DNA from: Asaia bogorensis_B
Lineage (GTDB): Bacteria; Pseudomonadota; Alphaproteobacteria; Acetobacterales; Acetobacteraceae
Assembly: GCF_900465315.1 (NCBI RefSeq)
Contig: NZ_UBIX01000016.1
Strand: one strand, 5' to 3'
Length of the DNA stretch: 64,000 bases
The notes below the pieces were generated by a model that did not search any database, was not told the origin of the DNA, and worked only from the letters and a program-made list of their open reading frames with translations. Both the position numbers and the translations under genes were made by a program. Of this stretch, positions 26,261 through 34,869 are shown in pieces (the stretch's first letter is position 1; the number at the start of each line of letters is the position of its first letter).

Positions 26261-26457
26261 ACCTCTGGCAACCCTCCCGTCTGTCCGACTGACGCCTCAT
26301 CCGGCAGCAGGATCTGCACCGGCACCTCAAAGCCGGACAGATCCGGGTCGCTCATCCCGTTGCACGCGGCAATCCGCCACCATTGCAAGGCATCACCAAA
26401 ATAACGGACCGCCAGATGGAAAAGAGACACATCGTCGCACGTGACCTGTATCTTCAT
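26257..26457 (-). CDS. Tail protein X
   Basis: 66-residue LysM-like tail protein, as P2 gpX: hydrophobic DDVSLFHLAVRYFGDALQWWRIAACNG, then a C-terminal LPDEA. GGGAG lies 7 nt before the ATG. It is coupled to the hub gene by a 4-bp overlap. Short but well supported by synteny. Confidence 0.82.
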   Translation of the reverse strand: MKIQVTCDDVSLFHLAVRYFGDALQWWRIAACNGMSDPDLSGFEVPVQILLPDEASVGQTGGLPEV

Positions 26458-26509
26458 CGCAATTCTCCCGATTCATATTCATGACGGGTCGAAACCCAAC
26501 GCCATGATT

Positions 26510-27379
26510 TCAACCGGCCAGAGTGCGCAGTGCCCGGTTCGCGTAACTACCGGCCTCGACGCCCAGAACAGAGGCCCCGGCATTTTGTGAAAGCAGGGAC
26601 AGAGCGCCTGCGCTATTCACCGCGCCAGCTTCCATCGCCGCTCCAGCGTCCTGCGTTACTTGTCCCAGTTCACGAGCGGCAACGGAAAGAGGCGCCGTCA
26701 CCGAAACTGCCGCTATTGGAACCCGCGATACAGACATGGCCGTCTGCCAGAGCGCGCTTGCCTTACCCAGAGCAGCCTGCGCACGCGCCACCCCACCACC
26801 TGCGCCCAGAACCTGCGCAACCGGCATAATTTGACCCGCGAGCGAGGTCAGCATGGTCGTACCAACCCATCCTGCCTCCGACATCTCGCCCAGCAGGCCC
26901 GCTATCGTGCTCAAACCACTACCTAGATCAGCCCCCGCCATTTCGCCACTGCTCAGGGAAATGGCGGGCGGCAAAGCCTCGCGCTCCAGCACAAGCCTGT
27001 AAGGACAGATCGTGCCCCGCGCCTGATACGACCAGGTAAATTCGGCAATCCAGACCTTGGCTGACAAATCCGCAACCGAGAAGGAAAGCGCTCGCGAAGC
27101 CTCACGCATGGCCTCGACCCGTCTCGCCCGAAGCGTCGCCAGGGGACCGACAAAGCGACCGGTCAGAACCAGTCGCGCGGGATCATTCCCGACAGCATCG
27201 ATAACACGGCCGCCACCGAGAAGCCGATGGATCACCAGCAATTGCCGGCCACCCATCACAAGCTCGTCCGGGACTTCCGCCCCACTGAGGATCAGATCAC
27301 CCAGCACGACCGGTGCTGACCTGTCGATCAGGCCTATCGCCCCAAGGGCATTTTCCATTTCGAGAAGCGACACACCCAT
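26510..27379 (-). CDS. Phage tail protein next to the tape-measure position (gpU/DNA-circulation-like)
   Basis: 289 residues. The N-terminal 130 residues (VMGGRQLLVIHRLLGGGRVIDAVGND, then VLTGRFVGPLATLRARRVEAM) resemble tail/hub proteins found between tape measure and tail X in alphaproteobacterial prophages. The C-terminal half is an Ala/Gly-rich helical tail (AGGGVARAQAALGKASALW). GGAGGG about 8 nt before the ATG. Exact role uncertain. Confidence 0.65.
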   Translation of the reverse strand: MGVSLLEMENALGAIGLIDRSAPVVLGDLILSGAEVPDELVMGGRQLLVIHRLLGGGRVIDAVGNDPARLVLTGRFVGPLATLRARRVEAMREASRALSFSVADLSAKVWIAEFTWSYQARGTICPYRLVLEREALPPAISLSSGEMAGADLGSGLSTIAGLLGEMSEAGWVGTTMLTSLAGQIMPVAQVLGAGGGVARAQAALGKASALWQTAMSVSRVPIAAVSVTAPLSVAARELGQVTQDAGAAMEAGAVNSAGALSLLSQNAGASVLGVEAGSYANRALRTLAG

Positions 27380-27390
27380 GCGTAACCCTC

Positions 27391-28383
27391 CTACATCAGC
27401 CCGATGCTCATATTCGGATATTGAGGCGTGGCGATCTCATCAATCATTGCGCCGTAACTCCGCATGGATAGCGCGCGGGACATACTGCTTAGTATCGGCA
27501 AATATTGCCCATCATTCTGAGACGATCGCTCGGCAGCGGCCCACCCCTCCTCACGCTGCAAATTTCCGGTTCGTCCAGCTCCGTTGCCAACAGAACTCCC
27601 CTTCTCACCCGGCAAGGAAAAAGGCGGCAAAACTGCCAGGTCCCTGTCTCGAGAAACCGGTAGTCGCATTGCGGATATACCGCCGCGCTCCCGCGGCCCT
27701 GAAGCCACGCGAATGACAGAATGAGTCGGTTGCCGTGCCACAGCATTTGGGGCCGGGCCTTTCGGCCTAGTCCCCGATGCTGGAGATAACGGCATAACGC
27801 CGACAAATCGCCTGGCATGTGCCCGCAGGCCTACCCCGACATGACCTGTCAAACCGCCCCTGTCTGTCGGCACAGAGGGCGTTTGCCGCGCACCCATACG
27901 CTGCAGATGCTCATACGATATCGAGCCAGATCGGCGTCGCAACGTAGTATCAGAAAACACGACAGGCTTCGTTGCCGCATCTGAATACCTGACGGAGGAA
28001 ATATCAGAACGGACCGGCATAACGGATGAAAGAACAACACCCCTTCCAGCTTCCGACATGGCCGGGCGACCAATCAAGGGTTTGAAAGGACCCAACAGAT
28101 GAGCCCCCGCAATGGCGGAAACGCCTAGCCCTCGCGATCTCCGCGCATCCGATACCTGCGATACCACCGTGTTTCTCGCTCTGGTGGAGAAGGACAGCAC
28201 AGAACGCGACACTGTTCCCGCAGGAAAAAAAGCCGGAGCGCGGCTATCGCGTAACTGGCTCGACCGGGCCGAGAGGGCCCTGCGCCGCAGCGGCACAAAC
28301 GAGTGGCTTCCCCCCGAACGTCGCAGCACCGAGAGCCATACATTCCCAACCTTGCCCCTGAATTCAGGCATATGAAATTGCAT
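27391..28383 (-). CDS. Unusual protein in the tape-measure position
   Basis: 330 residues starting MQFHMPEFRGKVGNVWLSVL, rich in Ser and Arg (SARSSQLRDSR, RRSGSISYEH) with no long coiled coil and no strongly hydrophobic segment, ending YGAMIDEIATPQYPNMSIGLM. A GAGG lies about 8 nt before the ATG, so translation is credible. The slot right after the frameshifted chaperone is where the tape measure always sits. If it is one it is very short and atypical; it might instead be a remnant or replacement. Identity inferred from synteny only. Confidence 0.55.
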   Translation of the reverse strand: MQFHMPEFRGKVGNVWLSVLRRSGGSHSFVPLRRRALSARSSQLRDSRAPAFFPAGTVSRSVLSFSTRARNTVVSQVSDARRSRGLGVSAIAGAHLLGPFKPLIGRPAMSEAGRGVVLSSVMPVRSDISSVRYSDAATKPVVFSDTTLRRRSGSISYEHLQRMGARQTPSVPTDRGGLTGHVGVGLRAHARRFVGVMPLSPASGTRPKGPAPNAVARQPTHSVIRVASGPRERGGISAMRLPVSRDRDLAVLPPFSLPGEKGSSVGNGAGRTGNLQREEGWAAAERSSQNDGQYLPILSSMSRALSMRSYGAMIDEIATPQYPNMSIGLM

Positions 28384-28401
28384 GATTTTTCCTCAGCGTG
28401 A

Positions 28402-28898
28402 TCAGGCTTGGTCTTGCCGGTAACAGCACGCCTCCCAGTCAAACTGGAATCCGTCCATTTCTGCCATGACAATGCAGGCGGCCACACGTCTGGCCCGTGT
28501 CCACCCCATGACGACCGACCACGGCACCCCGTTTTTCACGAGATAAAGCGTCTCACGAAAAACAGGGTGCCGCGTCAGTTTTTTGCTGGCGCCATAACGA
28601 CGTCATTTTCTTGCGCCGCCCCGTCATAGACAGATTGCAATGCTGCAAGCCCATCATTGCCAATCCTGCGCGCCAGATCCTTGATCTCGTCCTTGGTCTG
28701 GGGCATCTGCACCGGCACACCATCAACGGCGCGAACCGAACAGATCATCTGTGCATAGGCCAGCCAGGGTGATGCCGAAGGTCCGGACACAGCGCTCCCC
28801 GCCGCCTCGATCAGATCGAGCATGTCGCCCGGATCGAGTTCGCAAAGGCTGAGCTTGCGCCCCGAACCGAATTCCAGTGTCTCAGGCAACATACTCAA
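28402..28898 (-). CDS. Tail assembly chaperone, long frameshift product
   Basis: Predicted -1 frameshifted extension of the 107-residue chaperone. On the minus strand the 0-frame reads GCA AAA AAC TGA, with A AAA AAC at 28584-28578. Slipping back one base replaces the stop by an open frame of 58 more codons to 28402, giving KKLTRHPVFRETLYLVKNG and later DGFQFDWEACCYRQDQA, a 165-residue fusion. This frame has no good start of its own. The two-product arrangement directly before the tape measure is conserved in long-tailed phages. Confidence 0.75.
28575..28898 (-). CDS. Tail assembly chaperone, short (unshifted) product
   Basis: 107-residue acidic helical protein (FGSGRKLSLCELDPGDMLDLIEAAG, then DEIKDLARRIGNDGLAALQSVY) of the gpE/gpG type, which binds the tape measure while the tube polymerises. 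It ends in APAKN directly after the slippery heptamer. The ATG at 28898 overlaps the tube gene stop by 4 bp. Confidence 0.78.
   Translation of the reverse strand: MSMLPETLEFGSGRKLSLCELDPGDMLDLIEAAGSAVSGPSASPWLAYAQMICSVRAVDGVPVQMPQTKDEIKDLARRIGNDGLAALQSVYDGAAQENDVVMAPAKN
28578..28584 (-). promoter_or_regulatory. -1 ribosomal frameshift slippery heptamer A AAA AAC
   Basis: The heptamer is in phase with the chaperone frame (gcA AAA AAC) and lies immediately before its UGA stop, the optimal X XXY YYZ form for tandem -1 slippage. The new frame is open for 58 codons. The stop codon itself can act as a stimulator; I did not fold the downstream RNA. Confidence 0.75.
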
Positions 28899-29320
28899 GA
28901 TATCTTGCTCCTCAGCGAGGCATAGAATTGCACATGCTGATGTATCATTCCCTCCGCCTGCCAGCGATCTGTCTTCAAGGACAGTGATACACCACTATAT
29001 TCCCAGGTGCTGGTCGTGCCGTCCGGCTCACGGATATACTGGTAAAGCGTTCCGCTCCCGATACTGCCAGCATTCCAGAAAGCGGCCTCGATCGCTGCCA
29101 CCAGACTGTCGAGATTGGCATTGGCCCTGGCAATCGTGAAAATCCCGCGCCAGCCGCTAGGCGTGTTGAATTCAACAGGCAGTCCATTCAGCGGCGTGGC
29201 CCGCTGAATGATCGTATGTTGCTCTGACTGGAACCCGGTCACATCACGCAAATCAATGCGTGACCCGTTCCAAAGCAGCGTGATCCTGCAATCCCGCCCG
29301 ATACTGTAGGGGTTCGCCAT
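28895..29320 (-). CDS. Phage tail tube protein
   Basis: 141-residue tube protein next to the sheath gene, the standard order in contractile tails. Sequence: PYSIGRDCRITLLWNGSRIDL, then PVEFNTPSGWRGIFTIARANANLDSL and DGTTSTWEYSGVSLSL, a beta-rich fold typical of tubes. ATG at 29320 chosen, with GGGAG upstream; a TTG one codon earlier is also in frame. It should polymerise inside the sheath. Confidence 0.78.
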   Translation of the reverse strand: MANPYSIGRDCRITLLWNGSRIDLRDVTGFQSEQHTIIQRATPLNGLPVEFNTPSGWRGIFTIARANANLDSLVAAIEAAFWNAGSIGSGTLYQYIREPDGTTSTWEYSGVSLSLKTDRWQAEGMIHQHVQFYASLRSKIS

Positions 29321-29323
29321 CAA

Positions 29324-30814
29324 TCACACACTCCCGCTGGCAGTGCTGACGCTCACCGAAGCGCCTCCCTGCAGGTTGATGATGAATTTCTCATTGATGC
29401 CCTGGTACTGCACCTGCACATCAGCCTGCACATATCCCGTCGCAATGCGCTCAGTGGGATTATTCGTCGCATCGCAGATCACCGCATAAGGCAATCTGCC
29501 CCCTGTGACACCGAGGATGTTCTGCGACAGTAAGCCCGAGAGAAAGCCAAGAAGCGAGGCACGGATATTACCAAACAGTGTATCGTTGATCACACTGCCA
29601 ACATACTGCCCCATCGTCCCCTGAAGCGCGCGCGCCAGGTAGTTTGTCAGGCGGGTATAGGCATCGCTCTGGATCGCCACATTCTGCGAAGTGTTATGGC
29701 CTGCCCGTATCGACCAGTATTGCCCACCCGGTGACGGATTGCAGATGACGTCAATGCCGTTCTCGATCAGCAGCCCAAGCTCGGCCAGCGTATAACCAAA
29801 GCGTGTCGCCTCAAGACCGTTTTTCTGGCTTCCCACAATCCCTGTCAGGGGCTTGTTCAGTCCCGATTGCTCCGGCGAGAGCGCAGCCAGCTTTGCCGCT
29901 GCAAAAAGCGCAGGGCTGACAAGCTGCAACCCAAGCGTGTCGTCATTCCACCAGAGCCAGTCGCCATGCATGTATTTCAGTGCGTGAGACGATAGCCCCA
30001 GTGCCATTCTCGTCTGGACGGCCTGCGCCAACGTCTCGCTTTTCGGGCCCGATACAACAGCGTAAAGCCCTTGATCCTGGCCAAAGCCCAACATCGGCAC
30101 CATGATCGTGGTGTCCCCTACACCCGCACAGGTGACAACCGAACATCCCTGACTGGTCAGGGCATAAAGCCCGGTTCGGGTATCCGACGCGCCAACAAAA
30201 CGTCCCGGACCCGGCTCCGCACCGTCACCGCCACCACCAAGCTGCACAACGCCCGGATCACCAATCGCCGTCTCGGCCGACAAGTCGATCTGCACGAGCG
30301 CACGGGTGTCGGCAGCAAGCGCCGTCTGCAACGCAGTCCAGTCCCCGCCTGTATAGGATGAAACCCCCAGTTCCTCATGAGCAACCGTCAGGACAAACAT
30401 CCCGTCACGATAGCTCTGCTTTGTCAGGGCAACTGAAATCCCATTGCCAGCCGATCCTGTATAACACGCCGTGATATGGGCATTACCAAGGGTGCCGCGC
30501 GCCGGCGTGTCTGTTCCATCAGTTACACGCACCAGGCAAAACTGGTTCGCACCCTGATGCACGGCAATGTCTACCGCCACATTCAGGTTGGACGCCCAAC
30601 CCCGTTTACCGGCGAAGATCTCACGACATTGCGCAACACTCCCGACAATCGTCGGTACGTCCTTCGGCCCCCATGACGCGCTCCCCACAAGGCCAAGCAA
30701 CCCGGATGAAACCCCCGAGATAACAAGCGTCTCGGGCTGCGCGATCTGGATATAGAGATCAGGCACAGAGAGCGCAGCCGTATTGAGCGTGCCACTCTGT
30801 ATGAGTTGTGGCAT
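29324..30814 (-). CDS. Phage tail sheath protein
   Basis: Contractile sheath subunit, 496 residues. Seen: VPDLYIQIAQPETLVISGVSSG, LGLVGSASWGPKDVPTIVGS (canonical sheath N-terminal motif), GLEATRFGYTLAELGLLIENGIDVICNP, and C-terminal NPTERIATGYVQADVQVQYQGINEKFIINL. The ATG at 30814 has AGGAAGGA 6 nt upstream; the frame extends to 30895 but that overlaps nothing useful. Its presence shows a myovirus-type tail. Confidence 0.93.
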   Translation of the reverse strand: MPQLIQSGTLNTAALSVPDLYIQIAQPETLVISGVSSGLLGLVGSASWGPKDVPTIVGSVAQCREIFAGKRGWASNLNVAVDIAVHQGANQFCLVRVTDGTDTPARGTLGNAHITACYTGSAGNGISVALTKQSYRDGMFVLTVAHEELGVSSYTGGDWTALQTALAADTRALVQIDLSAETAIGDPGVVQLGGGGDGAEPGPGRFVGASDTRTGLYALTSQGCSVVTCAGVGDTTIMVPMLGFGQDQGLYAVVSGPKSETLAQAVQTRMALGLSSHALKYMHGDWLWWNDDTLGLQLVSPALFAAAKLAALSPEQSGLNKPLTGIVGSQKNGLEATRFGYTLAELGLLIENGIDVICNPSPGGQYWSIRAGHNTSQNVAIQSDAYTRLTNYLARALQGTMGQYVGSVINDTLFGNIRASLLGFLSGLLSQNILGVTGGRLPYAVICDATNNPTERIATGYVQADVQVQYQGINEKFIINLQGGASVSVSTASGSV

Positions 30815-30931
30815 GAACATTCCTTCCTGTTTTTTTCGAAAACCGTCTTGCGGGAGGCGAACAATCCGACGCAGTCCTGGCCGCAAGGCAGACACTGCAA
30901 AGCCGAAAGTCCGGGAAAAATAATCCTCGGG

Positions 30932-31918
30932 TCAGCCACATCCATCAAAAGACGACGTCTCGATCACTGTCCCATCCGGCCTCAACCGCCAGCCGCGATA
31001 GGCAATCGGCATGTCTTCCAAAGCTGCCAGCGCATCCAGGCTGCCCACAGGCGTTTCACCGCGCGAAAGATCGGGCGGCACATCGAAGGGGAATTGCGTC
31101 CCCCCTGCCCGCATCCATCCCCCGCCCGCGAGCATTCGGGGTGACCAGACAGAAGCATGATCATCCCAGATCGCTCTCAGCAGCACATCCCGACGGAACA
31201 GGTTCTGGGTCTGCATCGCATCCCGGTCTTCTTCACCCTCGAAAACGAGCTGGGCAGTCGTCCCGTCAGGCAAAGCCAACCAGTCATCAGGCAGGAGGCG
31301 TTCTGTAAGAAGCCTGCCCAGTGCCCCACATGTGCACTCGCTATCCGTCCAGATCGACACCCGGAAAAGCTGGCTCTGCCGCCGCGTCAAACGCGTGGAA
31401 CGGGCATACCCGCTCACCGCGCCTTCAAGAGCCCCCGAGGAGACACGCAATGTGCCTGCCTCGACGTCACATCCAGTCATTTCTGCGGCGAGCGCCTGCA
31501 CGATATCCTGCGCCGAATCCCGATCCTGAACGACATATCGGGCAGAAATATCCGAGCCGTTATTTCTGGACCATCGCAGCGATACCACCCCCGGCGCGGC
31601 GCGGCCGGCGATACGTGCAATCGTCGCGACACGACCCTGCACGTTCAGGATCACATCAGGCGGTAGAGAAAAACTTTCACCCCAGACATTACCCAAAGGG
31701 ACAGGCAAGCGCTCATAGCGCCCCGAAACCAGAGTCACTGTAACGTAGCTGACCGCCTCCCTGAGCGAAGGTGAAGCAAACAGATCCGAGGGCATCAAAG
31801 CCCCGGCTCGGAATATCACCCGTCCCTGAGTCAGGCCGATCGAAGGCTCTGCCACAAGCGCGAAACGCGCGGCACAGCATAGCGCAAGCCCACGCGCGAC
31901 AAGCAAAGAACCTGCCAT
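30932..31918 (-). CDS. Phage neck/tail-completion candidate, unknown family
   Basis: 328 residues. N-terminal hydrophobic-like stretch LLVARGLALCCAARFALVAEP, central beta-rich part (RLPVPLGNVWGESFSLPPDVI, ARIAGRAAPGVVSLRW) and a Trp-rich C-terminus. No family recognised. Between neck and sheath genes, so probably head-tail joining. The ATG lies 2 nt after the upstream stop, so translation is coupled. Confidence 0.6.
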   Translation of the reverse strand: MAGSLLVARGLALCCAARFALVAEPSIGLTQGRVIFRAGALMPSDLFASPSLREAVSYVTVTLVSGRYERLPVPLGNVWGESFSLPPDVILNVQGRVATIARIAGRAAPGVVSLRWSRNNGSDISARYVVQDRDSAQDIVQALAAEMTGCDVEAGTLRVSSGALEGAVSGYARSTRLTRRQSQLFRVSIWTDSECTCGALGRLLTERLLPDDWLALPDGTTAQLVFEGEEDRDAMQTQNLFRRDVLLRAIWDDHASVWSPRMLAGGGWMRAGGTQFPFDVPPDLSRGETPVGSLDALAALEDMPIAYRGWRLRPDGTVIETSSFDGCG

Positions 31919-31920
31919 GA

Positions 31921-32511
31921 TCAGACCTGCTGCATGGATAAGAGCGCGCGGGTTCCGTTCTGCGACAGTTCGACGGTGTCGACCAGATAACGCGCGCCCT
32001 TCTCGTCCATGACCTGCATATAGGGCTTCAGACAGAAACCCGGCATGACCGGCAAATGCAGCATATAGCTTCCTGACCGCATGGCACCCGGCATACCGCT
32101 ATGCCGATCCTCGCCCTTACCAGTCATCCACAGACTGGCCGGGCAACAATCGGCCAGCAGCTTCTCCGCTCCACGCATCCCCATAACCGATATCTCGCGA
32201 TTGCACGCGACAAAGAGTGCTGGCCTGCATGGTTCCATTTCAGCAACGAAATAAAACCGCTCGTCCAGCGCGATATAATCACCGATAGCCAGATCCCGCG
32301 CATCGCTCAGCCCGAGAGTCATGACCTGACCCCATCCCTTTGGCTTGCGCATACGAAATCCCGCATCGACATCAAGGCACAGATAAGGGGCTCCTACCGC
32401 ATGACCCAACGGCGTAAGCGGATCAGCAACCCGATATTGGCGTCCCATGCGCCCGATGCGGCGTGCAACCAGCGCAAACCCGGACGACACACGCTCCTGA
32501 AGCATTTGCAT
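31921..32511 (-). CDS. Phage neck/head-completion candidate, unknown family
   Basis: 196 residues: QERVSSGFALVARRIGRMGRQYRV, then DLAIGDYIALDERFYFVAEMEPCRPALFVACNREISVMG. It resembles unannotated proteins between capsid and sheath in other prophages. GGGAG lies about 7 nt before the ATG. Structural joining role inferred from location only. Confidence 0.6.
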   Translation of the reverse strand: MQMLQERVSSGFALVARRIGRMGRQYRVADPLTPLGHAVGAPYLCLDVDAGFRMRKPKGWGQVMTLGLSDARDLAIGDYIALDERFYFVAEMEPCRPALFVACNREISVMGMRGAEKLLADCCPASLWMTGKGEDRHSGMPGAMRSGSYMLHLPVMPGFCLKPYMQVMDEKGARYLVDTVELSQNGTRALLSMQQV

Positions 32512-32561
32512 GGTTCATCTCCCGAATTCTCTGAGGTGTTCTGCTGCGTTGACGCGCGCTG

Positions 32562-33026
32562 TCACAGGGAGATCAGAGAATGGTCCTGCATGTCGGGGCC
32601 TGGTGCCACACCCAGAAAGCCGCACACCCTGCGCCGCCACCAATCAAGCAATCTGACGCGCTCGCATAATTCACGCGTATTACGCGTCCATACCGAGGCC
32701 ACCTGCGTATCCAGTGTGTCGGAGGCACGAGAAATCGCCCGTTCCATTTGCAGCAGTGTCGCCAGAAAATAGCGCATGCGCCGGCGCTCGGGTGGCGCAA
32801 GCGTGTTCAGTCGGAATTCCAGCGCTCCTGCGCTTTGAAAAAACCGCCAGGAACTCTCCCCCGACCCGACATCACCAAGGGCCGCATACCCGCAGAAGCG
32901 GCGGATTTCGGTTTTTTCTTCATCGGTGAGTTGGTCACCGGATGGCGGTACGTCGCCACACGACATATCATCCTCCATCACACCGCTCCCATCTGAAAGT
33001 CCGGCCGGAGGCTGACCGATCGACAT
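32562..33026 (-). CDS. Phage head-tail region protein, unknown family
   Basis: 154 residues, helical C-terminal half (RFCGYAALGDVGSGESSWRFFQ, ERRRMRYFLATLLQMERAISRA, SDTLDTQVASVWTRNTRELCERVRLL). The ATG at 33026 is chosen because GGGAGG lies 7 nt upstream; the open frame reaches 33074 but overlaps the capsid gene. Follows capsid, so possibly a connector or head-completion protein. Confidence 0.55.
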   Translation of the reverse strand: MSIGQPPAGLSDGSGVMEDDMSCGDVPPSGDQLTDEEKTEIRRFCGYAALGDVGSGESSWRFFQSAGALEFRLNTLAPPERRRMRYFLATLLQMERAISRASDTLDTQVASVWTRNTRELCERVRLLDWWRRRVCGFLGVAPGPDMQDHSLISL

Positions 33027-33045
33027 GGCAAGACCTCCCGGTTCA

Positions 33046-34401
33046 TCAAAGAGCGTCTGTGCCGAGGCTCTCAATCACCACACCACGCTTGAGATAGGCA
33101 TTGGTCGCAGTCGGGATGATGGATGCGTCAGCCGTTACATCCGTCGGCAGGGCAAAACCACCAATCCAGTACCATGACTGCGCGATAATCTGTTTCAGGC
33201 GATCCAGCGGCTCACGGGTGACCATCGCCACACCGTCCACAATGTCGATAAGCGCCCGCTCGGCATCGGGGATATCTGAATGCCCCACACAGGCGCAGTC
33301 CCCCTCTACCAGAGCCCCCTGCCCCAGAAGCAGCGCACGATGAATCGGCCCACCACCCAGTGAGGCCTGCTGCGGCGCTTCGGTCGTCGGCACAAAACGC
33401 ACACCCAGCAATTCAATTACCTGCCCGGACCGGTACTCCTCAGACCCATAAGCGCCGCGATAGAGATACTTGAAATCGGCATCCCTGAAGAGCGAGAGCA
33501 ACTGCAGATCATCAAGATAACAATTATACGCACCATCGATCATGGGCACGTTATTGCGTCGCAACGAAGCGACACCAGCCAGCACGTTCTGGATTCCGAG
33601 CGTATCGCCATCGGCCCTTTTGAGATCTGCTGTTGTCGCCTTGCCGTTGGGCCGCAGAACCAGCGGGGCAGTCGATGCGACAACCGCCATACCTGCCGTG
33701 GCATCCGCAACAGTTGCCGATGCAGCAAGCTGTAACTGCCCGGAGATACCACCAGGCGCCGTCGAGACATTCACAGCGTCCGGAACAGCGCCAGTAACCG
33801 TGTAGACCCCGCTGCCAATGGTCACCGTCATGCCTGCACTTGCTCCGACAGGCCGCACAAGACCGGACACGATGACAAACTGGAAGCCGCGAATATCATC
33901 GACCGAAACCGTCGTGGTTTTCGCTGTCGCTGTCGCCGTCACACGCGTATTACCGCCCAGATAACCACCGACACCGCCAGAAACGCCGCCAAACAATGCA
34001 TTGCGTGCCAAGCGGTCCAGCGACTGCATAGCCTGCATGCCATTTGTCTGCGCATTGGCCAGAAACTGTGAGGCAATGCCAACACCGGTTGTAACCATGT
34101 TCAGATCAATCGTATCACCATACTGATTGATACTGAGAGTGTATTGCTCGACCGACCAGCCGCTCGGTGACAGCCCGTTGTCGAAATTCGTATTACCCGA
34201 AGGCAGAAGCGGCGTCGTTACCGGTGATTTGAGGCTCTTGCGCGTTTTCGTCAGCGTCTCACCAATTGCATTGGGGAAAACCTCACGATCCGCAATCGCT
34301 CGAAATCCTGGGCGGGAATGAAGCCCCGTCTCGAACTCACGTGCCAGAAAACCCTGCTGAATGGCAGCACGAAGCTGCTCGGGAAAATTCTCGATACCCA
34401 T
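33046..34401 (-). CDS. Major capsid protein
   Basis: 451 residues. N-terminal helix (FPEQLRAAIQQGFLAREFETGL), then SPVTTPLLPSGNTNFDNGLSPS, QYGDTIDLNMVTTGVGIASQF and MQSLDRLARNALF, a pattern of HK97-fold coat proteins, particularly the N4 gp56-like group. A Thr/Ala/Val-rich insertion (residues about 150-230) may be a surface domain. Placed after scaffold and portal, as expected. Confidence 0.83.
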   Translation of the reverse strand: MGIENFPEQLRAAIQQGFLAREFETGLHSRPGFRAIADREVFPNAIGETLTKTRKSLKSPVTTPLLPSGNTNFDNGLSPSGWSVEQYTLSINQYGDTIDLNMVTTGVGIASQFLANAQTNGMQAMQSLDRLARNALFGGVSGGVGGYLGGNTRVTATATAKTTTVSVDDIRGFQFVIVSGLVRPVGASAGMTVTIGSGVYTVTGAVPDAVNVSTAPGGISGQLQLAASATVADATAGMAVVASTAPLVLRPNGKATTADLKRADGDTLGIQNVLAGVASLRRNNVPMIDGAYNCYLDDLQLLSLFRDADFKYLYRGAYGSEEYRSGQVIELLGVRFVPTTEAPQQASLGGGPIHRALLLGQGALVEGDCACVGHSDIPDAERALIDIVDGVAMVTREPLDRLKQIIAQSWYWIGGFALPTDVTADASIIPTATNAYLKRGVVIESLGTDAL

Positions 34402-34425
34402 CTCTACTCACCCCAGACCCGTATT

Positions 34426-34869
34426 TCAGATAATTCCAGCAAGAAACTGCCGCTTGCGCAGGGCATAATCATGCGCGGGCAATTGGCGCGCATCCTGTCC
34501 CTGGGCTGGTGCCGGCTTTGGTACGATCCCGGCACTTTCCTGCGCCTCGCCCGACAAACGCTGTCCCGTTTCCCGAAAAAGAAAGCGTCGCGCCTCACGC
34601 GCATCACGCAACGCCTTCTCCACGCCCTGTGGCACATTCTCTTCAGACCAGGTTATGGCAGCGCGATCGACATGTGCTGCAACCAGATCAGGGTCATAGG
34701 CCCCAAGCCGCGCAGCTTCAGCGCGCAGCGCCCCTGCAAGCACAGTATCGCGTGCGGCTGCCTTTACTCTGGCCAGTTCCTCCTGATGCGTCTGAACAAG
34801 GGAATCCCGTTCAGCAGCAAGTTCAGCAAGAGAGAGGCGAAGCGCATCGACATCATCCACCATGTCCAT
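34426..34869 (-). CDS. Phage scaffolding protein
   Basis: 147 residues, acidic and strongly helical: DALRLSLAELAAERDSLVQTHQEELARVKA, then RLGAYDPDLVAAHVDRAAI, a typical scaffold pattern (A/Y-D-P-D-L). It lies directly upstream of capsid. An in-frame ATG at 34863 has better spacing to an AGGGGG and could be the true start. Temporary assembly partner, lost from mature heads. Confidence 0.72.
   Translation of the reverse strand: MDMVDDVDALRLSLAELAAERDSLVQTHQEELARVKAAARDTVLAGALRAEAARLGAYDPDLVAAHVDRAAITWSEENVPQGVEKALRDAREARRFLFRETGQRLSGEAQESAGIVPKPAPAQGQDARQLPAHDYALRKRQFLAGII

Noticed and set aside
28125..28487. 120-codon frame overlapping the tape-measure candidate
   Set aside because: It lies in a third frame, has no ribosome binding site and does not match the -1 frame product of the chaperone.
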